NCBI RefSeq assembly: GCF_030530635.1
Contig: NZ_JAUMUL010000012.1
Coordinates: 1-59,700, forward strand
Length of the DNA stretch: 59,700 nucleotides
Source: Actinomyces sp.
GTDB taxonomy: Bacteria > Actinomycetota > Actinomycetes > Actinomycetales > Actinomycetaceae
Direction of reading: 5' to 3'
Under the pieces are notes generated by a model, which saw only the letters and a program-made list of their open reading frames with translations, was not told the origin of the DNA and ran no database searches. Positions 18,003-25,629 of this stretch are shown here, one piece after another. Position 1 is the first letter of the stretch, and every line of letters starts with the position of its first letter. A program made the position numbers and the translations under genes.

Positions 18003-18470
18003 TCAGCCGGCGCCGGGGAAGCCGAGGCTGCGCCAGGCCTCATAAAGACCGATGGCGGCGGAGTTGGCCAGGTTGAGCGAGCGGCTGCCGGGAAGCATGG
18101 GGATGCGCACGCGGCCGGTGATGCGCGAGTGGTCCATGATCGGCTCGGGCAGGCCGGTGGGCTCGGGACCGAAGAGCAGGGCGTCATCCTCCTGCCAGGA
18201 GATGTCGGTATACAAGGTGGTGGTGTGGGCGGTGAAAGCGAAGATGCGCCCGGGCAGTTGTTTCAGGCAATCCTCCCAGGTGGCGTGCACGCGTGTACGG
18301 GCCAGGTCGTGGTAGTCAAGGCCGGCACGACGCAACTTGGCGTCGTCCATGTCGAACAGGGGGTCCACCAGGTGCAGCATGGCCCCGGTGTTGGCGCTCA
18401 GGCGGATGGCGGCACCGGAATTGCCCGGGATGCGGGGCTCGAAGAAGACGACGTGAAGCACGCGGGCCAT
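18003..18470 (-). CDS. trmL: tRNA (cytidine(34)-2'-O)-methyltransferase TrmL
   Basis: A 155-residue SPOUT-family methyltransferase that 2'-O-methylates the wobble base of tRNA-Leu isoacceptors. The trefoil-knot motifs are visible: FFEPRIPGNSGAAIRLSANTGA near the N-terminus, LLFGPEPTGLPE in the middle, and IPMLPGSRSLNLANSAAIGLYEAWR at the C-terminus, which forms the S-adenosylmethionine-binding knot. The length is exactly that of the minimal TrmL family. The ATG at 18470 is taken as start; the open frame upstream is unrelated. Confidence 0.92.
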   Translation of the reverse strand: MARVLHVVFFEPRIPGNSGAAIRLSANTGAMLHLVDPLFDMDDAKLRRAGLDYHDLARTRVHATWEDCLKQLPGRIFAFTAHTTTLYTDISWQEDDALLFGPEPTGLPEPIMDHSRITGRVRIPMLPGSRSLNLANSAAIGLYEAWRSLGFPGAG

Positions 18471-18567
18471 CCTGCCACTGCCCCATCGGCATCCCGGCGC
18501 CGACGGGGCAGTGGGCCTGTCGCAGTGGGCGCGTAGCAGGCGGGTCCGTAGTGGCTCTCGGTGTGGG

Positions 18568-20022
18568 TCAGCCGAGCGCGTCCAGGACGACGTTGAGCCC
18601 CTCCCCCATGGTCGGGTGGGAGATGGGGGCGTCGCGCAGCTGCTGGAAGGGCATGTCGGCGAGCATGGCGAGTTGGACGGCGGTGATGACCTCGCCGGCG
18701 CTGTCACCGATGATGGCTGCGCCGAGGATCCGGTCGGTGTCGGCGTCGACAATCACCTTGTAGAACCCGGTTGTGGCACCCAGGGTCTTAGCGCGGGGAA
18801 CGGCGGCGGTAGGGGTCTTGGCGACGCGCACCTTGTGCCCGGTGGCCCGCGCCTGGGCCTCGGTGAGGCCCACGTGCCCGAGTTCCGGGGTGGTGAACAC
18901 GGTCCAGGGAATGATGCGGCCGGCAGTGGTGACCTCGCGTCCATCCAGTAGGTCCCGCAGCACGCGGAAGTCGTTCCAGGAGGCGTGGGTGAACATGGGG
19001 GTGCCGGCCACGTCCCCGGCGGCGTAGACGCCGTCGGCGGTGGTGCGCAGGTGGTCGTCGACGCACACGAATCCCCGCTCGGTCAGTTCCACCCCGGCCT
19101 TCTCCAGGCCCAGGCCGGCAGTGACGGGGGTGCGCCCCAGAGCCACCAGAAGGTGCGAGCCGGTGGCCTCGCGGCCGTCCTCGGTGCGCACCACCACCGG
19201 CCCCGAGCGGGCCGCGGAGCGCACGCCGCTCACACGGGCGCCGGTGAGGATCTCCACGCCGAGTCCCTCCAGCCCGGCCGCGATCTCCGCGGCGACATCG
19301 GCATCCTCCCGGTTCAGCACGTGGTCCCCGGAATGGAGCAGCGTGACGGGTACACCCAGCAGCCCCATCAGGGAGGCCATCTCCACACCGATGACACCGC
19401 CGCCGAGGATGAGCAGATGCCCGGGCAGTTCGGGCAGGGTGAGCAGGTCCTCGCTGGTCCAGTAGGGGGTGTCGACCAGGCCCGGAATGGCGGGGACGGT
19501 CGGGGTGGTACCGGTGTTGATCAGGACGCGCCGCCCCCGCACCCTGCGCGCGGCGCCGTCGGCGGTGGTGATCTCCACGGTACGCGGGGCTACGAAGCGC
19601 GCGGCGCCGCGCACGAAGTCCATGCCGGAGTCGGTGAACATGGTCTCGTGCGCCGCAACCATGCCGCCCACGACCTTCTCCTTGCGGGCCCGCAGTGCGG
19701 CCAGATCGATGTGGGCGCGGTTCAGCAGCGCGGTGTCGTCGCGGGAGCTGGAGTCATCGGCGCCTAACTCGGGCAGAGCCACGCCGTAGGCGGCCGCACC
19801 CCGCACCTGATGCAGAACACGCGCGGAGGAGATCAGCGTCTTGGTGGGTATGCAGGCGACGTTGATGCAGGTGCCGCCGACCTTGTCGCGCTCAACCATG
19901 ACGACGGTATCACCCTTGCGGGCACGCGCCATGGCGAGCGACTTGCCGGCCTTGCCCCCTCCTACTACCAGGAGGTCGACTTCCTCAACTTGCGGGGATG
20001 CGGTGACGGCGATGTCGTCCAT
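18568..20022 (-). CDS. RclA-like pyridine nucleotide-disulfide oxidoreductase
   Basis: A 484-residue class I flavoprotein disulfide reductase. FAD-binding GGGKAGKS is at 21-28, the redox-active pair is Cys52/Cys57 in GGTCINVACIPTK, and the NAD(P) motif GGGVIGVEM lies in the middle. The second FAD motif is VYAAGDV. The C-terminus ISHPTMGEGLN replaces the HAHPTxSE of true dihydrolipoyl dehydrogenases, and there is no MerA-type terminal Cys pair. This pattern fits the RclA/YkgC group (reactive chlorine or copper response) better than lipoamide dehydrogenase. GAGGAG 5-10 nt upstream supports the ATG at 20022. Confidence 0.82.
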   Translation of the reverse strand: MDDIAVTASPQVEEVDLLVVGGGKAGKSLAMARARKGDTVVMVERDKVGGTCINVACIPTKTLISSARVLHQVRGAAAYGVALPELGADDSSSRDDTALLNRAHIDLAALRARKEKVVGGMVAAHETMFTDSGMDFVRGAARFVAPRTVEITTADGAARRVRGRRVLINTGTTPTVPAIPGLVDTPYWTSEDLLTLPELPGHLLILGGGVIGVEMASLMGLLGVPVTLLHSGDHVLNREDADVAAEIAAGLEGLGVEILTGARVSGVRSAARSGPVVVRTEDGREATGSHLLVALGRTPVTAGLGLEKAGVELTERGFVCVDDHLRTTADGVYAAGDVAGTPMFTHASWNDFRVLRDLLDGREVTTAGRIIPWTVFTTPELGHVGLTEAQARATGHKVRVAKTPTAAVPRAKTLGATTGFYKVIVDADTDRILGAAIIGDSAGEVITAVQLAMLADMPFQQLRDAPISHPTMGEGLNVVLDALG

Positions 20023-20228
20023 TAAGTTCTCCTCGGTCCTGCCTCGGTCTGTAGTTGTCGCAGGTGGCAACGCCGCGCATGGCGCAGTTCATTCCCAATG
20101 CGGATGACGCTTGGCGACCACGGTCACCGCTGCGAGGTGACGGCGCCGTAGACTCTTCGCGAAATCCCTTCCAGCGCCGGCCCCGTCCGCCGCCCGGAAC
20201 CACCATCCAGGACTGAGAGGTTGTCCGT

Positions 20229-20819
20229 ATGTCCGAGTTGCGTGAACCCGCCACCGTCTTCGCCCAGACACTCGGCTGGCAGTCCGCCCTGAAGCGCACG
20301 GACCTGCTCGCCCCGCCCGTCGCCGCCGCACTCCAGGCCCTCGCCGACACCCCGCCGGGACGGGACCTGGCCGCTGCGGCGCAGGTGGTGGAGATCGATC
20401 CGGCCCTGTCGGATACGGATGCACTCAGCGCTGAGTACTCGTTGAATCCGGAGGCCACCGGCAACTGCGTACTGGTTGCTGGTAAGCGCACCGGCGAGCG
20501 GCGCGTGGCCGCCTGCGTGGTGCGGGCGAACGACTTCGCCGACGTCAACCACCTGGTAAAGAACCTGCTCGACGTGCGCAAGGCCTCCTTCCTGCCCATG
20601 GAGCAGGCCGTGGAACTCTCCGGCATGGCCTACGGCGGCATTACTCCGGTAGGCCTGCCCACGCAGTGGCGGTTGCTGATCGACGCACAGGTGGCGGCAC
20701 GGGACACGGTGCTCATCGGCTCGGGCGTGCGCCACTCCAAGCTGCTGGTTCCCGGAGCCCTGCTGGCCGCACTGCCCGGCGCCGAGGTGATCGAGGGCCT
20801 GGGCGTGACCCCCGCCTGA
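20229..20819 (+). CDS. YbaK/EbsC-type aminoacyl-tRNA deacylase
   Basis: A 196-residue protein of the YbaK/ProX editing-domain family, which hydrolyses mischarged Cys- or Ala-tRNA(Pro). The conserved VLVAGKRTGERRVAACVV strand pair carries the family Lys, and the C-terminal GGITPVGLP and LIGSGVRHSKL motifs are typical. An extended N-terminus of about 40 residues precedes the domain. AGAGG 9 nt upstream supports the ATG at 20229. It is transcribed divergently from the RclA-like gene. Confidence 0.88.
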   Translation: MSELREPATVFAQTLGWQSALKRTDLLAPPVAAALQALADTPPGRDLAAAAQVVEIDPALSDTDALSAEYSLNPEATGNCVLVAGKRTGERRVAACVVRANDFADVNHLVKNLLDVRKASFLPMEQAVELSGMAYGGITPVGLPTQWRLLIDAQVAARDTVLIGSGVRHSKLLVPGALLAALPGAEVIEGLGVTPA

Positions 20820-20835
20820 AACCGGTCAAAGCGCT

Positions 20836-22539
20836 TCAGCTCAACTCCGGGACCATCTCGATGGCACCGCAGGGGCACTCCTCCACACAGATTCCGCAGC
20901 CCTTGCAGTAGTCGTAGTTGAAGGCGTAGCGCCGCCCCGGCTCCAGCTTGATGACGGCATTGTCCGGGCACACCCCGTAGCAGTTGTCACACTCGAAGCA
21001 GTTGCCGCAACTCATGCAGCGCCGCGCCTCGAACAGCGCGTCATCCGCGCCGAGGCCCTGGACCACCTCGTCGAAGGTCTGGGAGCGGCGGGCCCCCTCC
21101 AGCCGCTCGCGCACCTGCTGCGGGGCGTCGGAGTAGTACCAGGAGTTAATGGCGCCGATGTCGGCGAGCCGGGGGCGGACCGGGTGCCGGTAGACCTCAC
21201 CGCGCAGGTAGGCATCTATGGCACGGGCGGCCTGCTTGCCGTGCCCGATTCCCACCGTGACGGTGCGCTGGGAGGGCACCATGTCACCGCCTGCGAACAA
21301 GCCCGGGTGGCCGGTCATGAACTGCTCATCTACCTGCACCACGCCATCCTTGATCGTCAACCCTGACACCCCGTCAACCAGTCCCAGGTCGGACTCCTGG
21401 CCCAGGGCCAGGACCAGCGAGTCGGCGGCCAGATCCTCGAATTCACCGGTGGGCTGTGGGAAACCGGTCTCGTCCAGTTCCATCTTCTCGATGCGCAGCT
21501 GTCCGGCGGCGGCGTGTTGAACGGTGGACAGCCACCGCATCTGGATGCCCTCCTCCAGGGCCTCGACCACTTCGGAGTCGTGGGCGGGCATGCGCTCGCG
21601 GGTGCGCCGGTAGACGATAATCGCCTCCTCAGCGCCCAGACGCCTGGCAGTGCGGGCTGCGTCGACCGCGGTGTTGCCGCCGCCGTAGACCACCACGCGG
21701 CGGCCCAGCATGAGTTGGTCGCCTACCGGCACGCCGTCGGCCTCACCTGCGCCCGCCACGTCCTTGAGCATGGTGACCGCGTCGAGGATGCGGGCGGTAT
21801 CACCGGCCGGGATGTAGGCGCGTCGGCCGACCTGGGCGCCGATGGCCAGGAACACGGCGTCGAACTCGCCGGAAGACAGTTCCGGTGCGATGCGATCCAC
21901 CCTGCTGTCCAGGATGAAACGGACCCCCATGGCCTCAATGCGGGCGATCTCGGCATCGAGCACATCCCGGGGCAGGCGATAGGCGGGGATGCCGTAACGC
22001 ATCATGCCGCCGGCCTTGGGGGCAGCGTCGCGGATGATGACGGCGTGGCCGCGGCGGCGCAGCTGATAGGCGGCGCTCAGACCGGCCGGGCCGGCGCCCA
22101 CCACGAGTACGCGCTTACCGGTATCCGGCTCGCACGGGTCGGGCATCCACCCCTGGCGCAGCGCCTGGTCGCCCAGGAAGCGCTCGACGGCGTTTATGCC
22201 GACCGCCTCGTCAACCTGGCCGCGATTGCAGGCGGTCTCGCAGGGGTGGTAGCACACACGTCCCATGACGGCGGGCAGCGGGTTGTCGCGCATGATGGTG
22301 CGCCAGGCCCGCTCATATGAGCCATCCTCGGCGTTGTAGAGCCACTTCTGAACGTTCTCCCCGGCGGGACAGGCATCGTTGCAGGGCGGCAGGAAGTCGC
22401 GATACACGGGACGCTCCACCCGCCAGGCACCGGTCTTGTTGACCAGGGAGGAGGCCGTATCCAGGGTGATGGCGAAGGGACGGAGCTTTCCCCCACCGCC
22501 CCCTCCGGGTGCGGTTTCAGGCGTAGAAACAGCAGTCAT
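20836..22539 (-). CDS. GltD-like NAD(P)H oxidoreductase fused to a 2x[4Fe-4S] ferredoxin domain, por-linked
   Basis: A 567-residue last gene of the por operon. Residues ~40-140 form a GltD/DPYD-type Fe-S domain (PPCNDACPAGENVQKW, then CYHPCETACNRGQ). Two nucleotide-binding domains follow, VLVVGAGPAGLSAAYQL for FAD and VVVYGGGNTAVDAARTA for NAD(P)H. The second FAD motif is GLFAGGDMVPSQRTV. The last ~65 residues hold two ferredoxin-type clusters (CMSCGNCFECDNC and YCKGCGICVEECPCGAIEM), matching a PorD delta subunit. It probably passes electrons between the oxidoreductase and NAD(P)H; this is inferred from domain content and operon position. The ATG lies 1 nt after the porB stop, with GAGGAGG as ribosome-binding site. 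Confidence 0.85.
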   Translation of the reverse strand: MTAVSTPETAPGGGGGGKLRPFAITLDTASSLVNKTGAWRVERPVYRDFLPPCNDACPAGENVQKWLYNAEDGSYERAWRTIMRDNPLPAVMGRVCYHPCETACNRGQVDEAVGINAVERFLGDQALRQGWMPDPCEPDTGKRVLVVGAGPAGLSAAYQLRRRGHAVIIRDAAPKAGGMMRYGIPAYRLPRDVLDAEIARIEAMGVRFILDSRVDRIAPELSSGEFDAVFLAIGAQVGRRAYIPAGDTARILDAVTMLKDVAGAGEADGVPVGDQLMLGRRVVVYGGGNTAVDAARTARRLGAEEAIIVYRRTRERMPAHDSEVVEALEEGIQMRWLSTVQHAAAGQLRIEKMELDETGFPQPTGEFEDLAADSLVLALGQESDLGLVDGVSGLTIKDGVVQVDEQFMTGHPGLFAGGDMVPSQRTVTVGIGHGKQAARAIDAYLRGEVYRHPVRPRLADIGAINSWYYSDAPQQVRERLEGARRSQTFDEVVQGLGADDALFEARRCMSCGNCFECDNCYGVCPDNAVIKLEPGRRYAFNYDYCKGCGICVEECPCGAIEMVPELS

Positions 22540-22540
22540 G

Positions 22541-23674
22541 TCAGTCCTCCTCGGGGGCATCGTTGAGGTCGGCGCGTGCACCCAGGGTGGAGACGAGGCC
22601 GGTGGCCTTGTCATTCAGGACCGGCGGCAGGTCGGTCCGGTTCAGCAGACCGTAGCGGCGGATATTGCGGTCGGCGAGGGCCTGGATGCGACTGATGGTC
22701 TGTTCATCCCGGGTGGGGCGGAACAGGTGGGCGTAGCGGCGCTGGAGCACGAGATAGTCCTCCACCGGAACCTGACGGCGAATGTGGCTGACCCCGGTGA
22801 CCTCACCATGCTCGGCCTCGAAGACGGGGAACAGCCCCGATTCGACCGCCAAGCGGGCGATGCGCACGGTGTGCGAGGACTTCGTTCCCCAGCCCAGGGG
22901 GCAGGGAACGAACACGTGGATATACCGAGGGCCGTGCAGGCCCATGGCGTAGGCGACCTTGCGTTCCAGATCGTGCAGGTCCGCGACAGTGGCCGTGGCC
23001 ACGTAGGGAATCTCGTGGGCCATGGCGATGCGGGGCACGTCCTTGCCCTGGCCGAATACATTGCCCGGCGCCTCCCCCACCGCCTGGGTGGTGGCGGTAC
23101 GGGCCGCCGGCGGAGTGGCTCCCGAACGCTGAACCCCGGTGTTCATGTAGGCCTCGTTGTCGTAGCAGACGTACAGGACGTCGTCTCCGCGTTCGAACAT
23201 CCCCGACAGGCAGCCGAAACCGATGTCCACGGTGCCGCCGTCGCCGCCCTGGGCGACCACCCGGATGTCCTCGCGTCCCAGAGCTTTGAGCCCTGTGGCC
23301 ACACCGGTGGCGACGGCGGGGGCGTTGCCGAACAGGGAGTGGAGCCAGGGCAGGCGCCAGGCGGACTCGGGATAGGGCGAGGAGAAGACCTCCAGGCAGC
23401 CGGTGGCGTTGACGGTGACCACGCGGCCGCCGGCGTCCTCGGCGGCCGCCGTGGCGGCATCGAGCACGTAGCGGGCTCCCAGTGCCTCTCCGCAGCCCTG
23501 GCAGGCGCGGTGCCCGGAGGTGAGCGAGTTGTGCCGCTCCCGGCTGGACTGTAGGGAATGGACCTCCGGCAGGAGTCGATTGCCCACCGCGAAGGAGCCC
23601 ACCTGGTAGAAGCGCACCCGATTCCCCGCTGCCGGTGATGGCGGGGCGGTAGTGGATGGCGTTGTGGTAGTCAT
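22541..23674 (-). CDS. porB: Pyruvate:ferredoxin oxidoreductase beta subunit (TPP-binding)
   Basis: A 377-residue thiamine-diphosphate subunit of a CoA-dependent 2-oxoacid:ferredoxin oxidoreductase. It has the Fe-S/TPP Cys motif GHRACQGCGEALGARY near residue 55, the conserved Cys in NATGCLEVFSSPYP, the Mg-TPP loop GGDGGTVDIGFG and YDNEAYMNTGVQRSGATPP, which is characteristic of pyruvate-type PorB. The reaction is pyruvate + CoA + oxidised ferredoxin to acetyl-CoA + CO2. The ATG overlaps the porA stop by 4 nt (ATGA). The first ~30 residues are a Thr/Pro/Ala-rich extension. Confidence 0.9.
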   Translation of the reverse strand: MTTTTPSTTAPPSPAAGNRVRFYQVGSFAVGNRLLPEVHSLQSSRERHNSLTSGHRACQGCGEALGARYVLDAATAAAEDAGGRVVTVNATGCLEVFSSPYPESAWRLPWLHSLFGNAPAVATGVATGLKALGREDIRVVAQGGDGGTVDIGFGCLSGMFERGDDVLYVCYDNEAYMNTGVQRSGATPPAARTATTQAVGEAPGNVFGQGKDVPRIAMAHEIPYVATATVADLHDLERKVAYAMGLHGPRYIHVFVPCPLGWGTKSSHTVRIARLAVESGLFPVFEAEHGEVTGVSHIRRQVPVEDYLVLQRRYAHLFRPTRDEQTISRIQALADRNIRRYGLLNRTDLPPVLNDKATGLVSTLGARADLNDAPEED

Positions 23675-24879
23675 GGTGCGGCTCCTTCCGTACGCGGGCC
23701 GACAGCCGCCAGGTGGGCGGCGATGGCCTCCTCATCCAGGTCCAGGAACTCCAGCGGGGCGAGCTCGCCGCGATCTGCACGGCGCAGGACCTCTGCCAGG
23801 GACGCCGAGGTGATCTCGCGCCCGCCCAGACCCGCGGCCACCGTGGCCAGGGCAACCTCGCCGGCGCGGTCCCACAGGACCCGGCGCAGGTCCTCCTCGA
23901 CGACGCCGCCACGCCCCGGCGAGAAGGCCCGTTCCAGGCTCACCACCCGTTTGGCCCCGGCCAGTGCACGTGCCATGGCGGCCTCCGGGAAGGGCCGGAA
24001 TGAGGTCAGTGACACCAGCCCGACCGCCACGCCGTCGTCCCACAGGGTGTCAATGACGTCCTTGACCGTTCCGGTCACCGATCCCAGGGCTACCACCACG
24101 GTTTCGGCCCCCTGCGTGCGATAGGTGTGGAGGAGCCCTCCGGAGTCCCGGCCGAAGGACTCGGCGAACTCCCGTCCCACCCTTTCAATCACCTCGATCG
24201 CGGCCTGCTGCTTGTGGTGCGCCAGATAGCGGACCTCGGTGAAGGCCTCGGGCCCCACCATCGCGCCAATGGTCATGGGATCATCCGGGTCGAGGGATTG
24301 GACCGGATGGAACGGGGGCAGGAAGGCGTCCACCTGGTCCTGCTCGGGCACATCCACACGCTCCACAGCATGAGTCAGCACGAAACCATCCATGCAGACC
24401 ATCACCGGCAGGCTCAGCTCCTCGGCGATACGGAAGGCCTGGACATGCAGGTCCGCGGCTTCCTGGTTATCCGCTGCGAAGAGCTGGAGCCAACCGCAAT
24501 CGCGCTGGCTCATGGTGTCGGACTGATCGTTCCAGATGTTGATGGGAGCGCCGATGGCCCGGTTGGCCACGGTCATGACAATGGGCAGCCCCAGGCCGGC
24601 CGCGTTGTAAACTGCCTCCGCCATGAACAGCAGGCCCTGCGAGGCGGTGGCTGTGTAGGCACGGGCACCCACGGCACTGGCACCGATGGCTACCGACTGA
24701 GCGGCGAACTCGGACTCGACATTGACGTACTCGCTGCTCAGCTCCCCCACCTTGACCAGCCGGGAGAGCTCTTCCACGATGTGCGTCTGAGGCGAGATGG
24801 GGTAGGCGCACACCACGCCCGGGCGGCAGGCGGCCACAGCGGCCGCCACCGCCTTCGACCCCTCGATCTCACGCAGCAC
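23671..24879 (-). CDS. porA: Pyruvate:ferredoxin oxidoreductase alpha subunit
   Basis: A 402-residue alpha subunit. It contains the pyrimidine-binding region YPISPQTHIVEELSR, YVNVESEFAAQSVAIGAS, TATASQGLLFMAEAVYNAAG, and NIWNDQSDTMSQRDCGW, a hallmark of Por/Vor alpha chains. The start is a GTG at 24879, with GAGGAG 5 nt upstream, inside the last 11 nt of porG. A longer frame read upstream of this GTG is out-of-frame porG sequence and not part of the protein. Pyruvate rather than another 2-oxoacid is inferred mainly from the porB motifs. Confidence 0.88.
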   Translation of the reverse strand: MLREIEGSKAVAAAVAACRPGVVCAYPISPQTHIVEELSRLVKVGELSSEYVNVESEFAAQSVAIGASAVGARAYTATASQGLLFMAEAVYNAAGLGLPIVMTVANRAIGAPINIWNDQSDTMSQRDCGWLQLFAADNQEAADLHVQAFRIAEELSLPVMVCMDGFVLTHAVERVDVPEQDQVDAFLPPFHPVQSLDPDDPMTIGAMVGPEAFTEVRYLAHHKQQAAIEVIERVGREFAESFGRDSGGLLHTYRTQGAETVVVALGSVTGTVKDVIDTLWDDGVAVGLVSLTSFRPFPEAAMARALAGAKRVVSLERAFSPGRGGVVEEDLRRVLWDRAGEVALATVAAGLGGREITSASLAEVLRRADRGELAPLEFLDLDEEAIAAHLAAVGPRTEGAAP

Positions 24880-25501
24880 CGGTCTCCTCCTCGTGGTTGT
24901 AGCCGGCCCGGGGATCAGCCCCGGAGAGCTTGCGGGCCAGTTTGTCCGCAACGATCCTGTGGGCGGCCCGGGCGGCGGCGATATTGCGCTCACCCACCGT
25001 TCCCGGGAAGCGGTCCGCGATGGCGGCACAGACGGACTCGATGCCGAGCACATCGGTGACGGCGGTGAAGGCCCCCAGCAGGACGGCGTTGGGCAGGGGA
25101 CGCCCCAGATGTTCCATGGCCAGATCCGTGGCCGGCACGGTGAGACGGTGTGCCGGAGGGACAGCGGCGACGGTGTCAGGGTCCAGGTCGAAAGTGGCGA
25201 AGCGCCGCGAGGAGTTGATGAGTGCATAGCCGCCCGTGCGCAAGCCCCCGAAGACATCAATGGCGCCCAGCAGGGTGGGATCCTGGACGATTACCGCATC
25301 CGGCGTGAGCACGGGTTCATGGGTGCGTATCGGACGGGTGTCGATGCGGCAGTAGGAGACCACCGGTGCTCCCGTACGCTCGGAGCCGAAGGACGGGAAG
25401 GCCTGGGCATGGCGTTCCTCCTTGAAGGCGGCGTACGCCAGCAGGTCCGCCGCGGTCACCACCCCTTGACCACCGCGGCCGTGGATACGTATCTGGAACA
25501 T
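24869..25501 (-). CDS. porG: Pyruvate:ferredoxin oxidoreductase gamma subunit
   Basis: A 210-residue gamma subunit, first gene of the operon. The N-terminus FQIRIHGRGGQGVVTAADLLAYAA is the family signature, followed by QAFPSFGSERTGAPVVSYCRID and NSSRRF. GAGGAGG 5 nt upstream fixes the ATG at 25501; an in-frame ATG at 25540 gives an implausible Gly/Pro extension. The order gamma-alpha-beta with short overlaps is that of multi-subunit archaeal and Thermotoga-type enzymes rather than the single-chain clostridial type. Confidence 0.9.
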   Translation of the reverse strand: MFQIRIHGRGGQGVVTAADLLAYAAFKEERHAQAFPSFGSERTGAPVVSYCRIDTRPIRTHEPVLTPDAVIVQDPTLLGAIDVFGGLRTGGYALINSSRRFATFDLDPDTVAAVPPAHRLTVPATDLAMEHLGRPLPNAVLLGAFTAVTDVLGIESVCAAIADRFPGTVGERNIAAARAAHRIVADKLARKLSGADPRAGYNHEEETGAA

Positions 25502-25572
25502 CGGGCCTCCTCGCCCGACGCCGGTCGGCGTCGTGCTCACTCATCACCGACTTTATGACACCCAGTCCGAAC

Positions 25573-25588
25573 CGTGAACACACTCACA
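25573..25588. promoter_or_regulatory. CRP/FNR- or Rex-like operator at the por promoter
   Basis: CGTGAACACACTCACA on the plus strand matches the CRP-family site TGTGA-N6-TCACA at 9 of 10 defined positions. Read on the minus strand it also resembles the Rex operator TGTGAAC-N2-GTTCACA (12 of 16). It sits just downstream of the -10 hexamer, over the predicted transcription start, where binding would block initiation. Both regulator families are common in actinobacteria; which one binds, if any, is unknown. Confidence 0.4.
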
Positions 25589-25596
25589 CACGGAAT

Positions 25597-25625
25597 CTCA
25601 TAAGGAGTGTTTTTTGTCCGGTCAA
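25597..25625 (-). promoter_or_regulatory. Candidate promoter of the por operon
   Basis: On the minus strand, TTGACC (25625-25620) and TATGAG (25602-25597) are separated by 17 nt. This is a good vegetative-type -35/-10 pair, and it gives a 5' leader of about 90 nt before porG. The spacer contains a run of six A. No competing pair of similar quality is seen nearby. Confidence 0.5.
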
Positions 25626-25629
25626 TTCC

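Noticed and set aside
22379..23554. 391-codon plus-strand open frame over porB
   Set aside because: Antisense to porB, whose TPP and Cys motifs are unmistakable.
24880..25260. Possible 127-residue N-terminal extension of PorA
   Set aside because: It is porG read in another frame; a GTG with a good ribosome-binding site at 24879 gives the standard PorA length.
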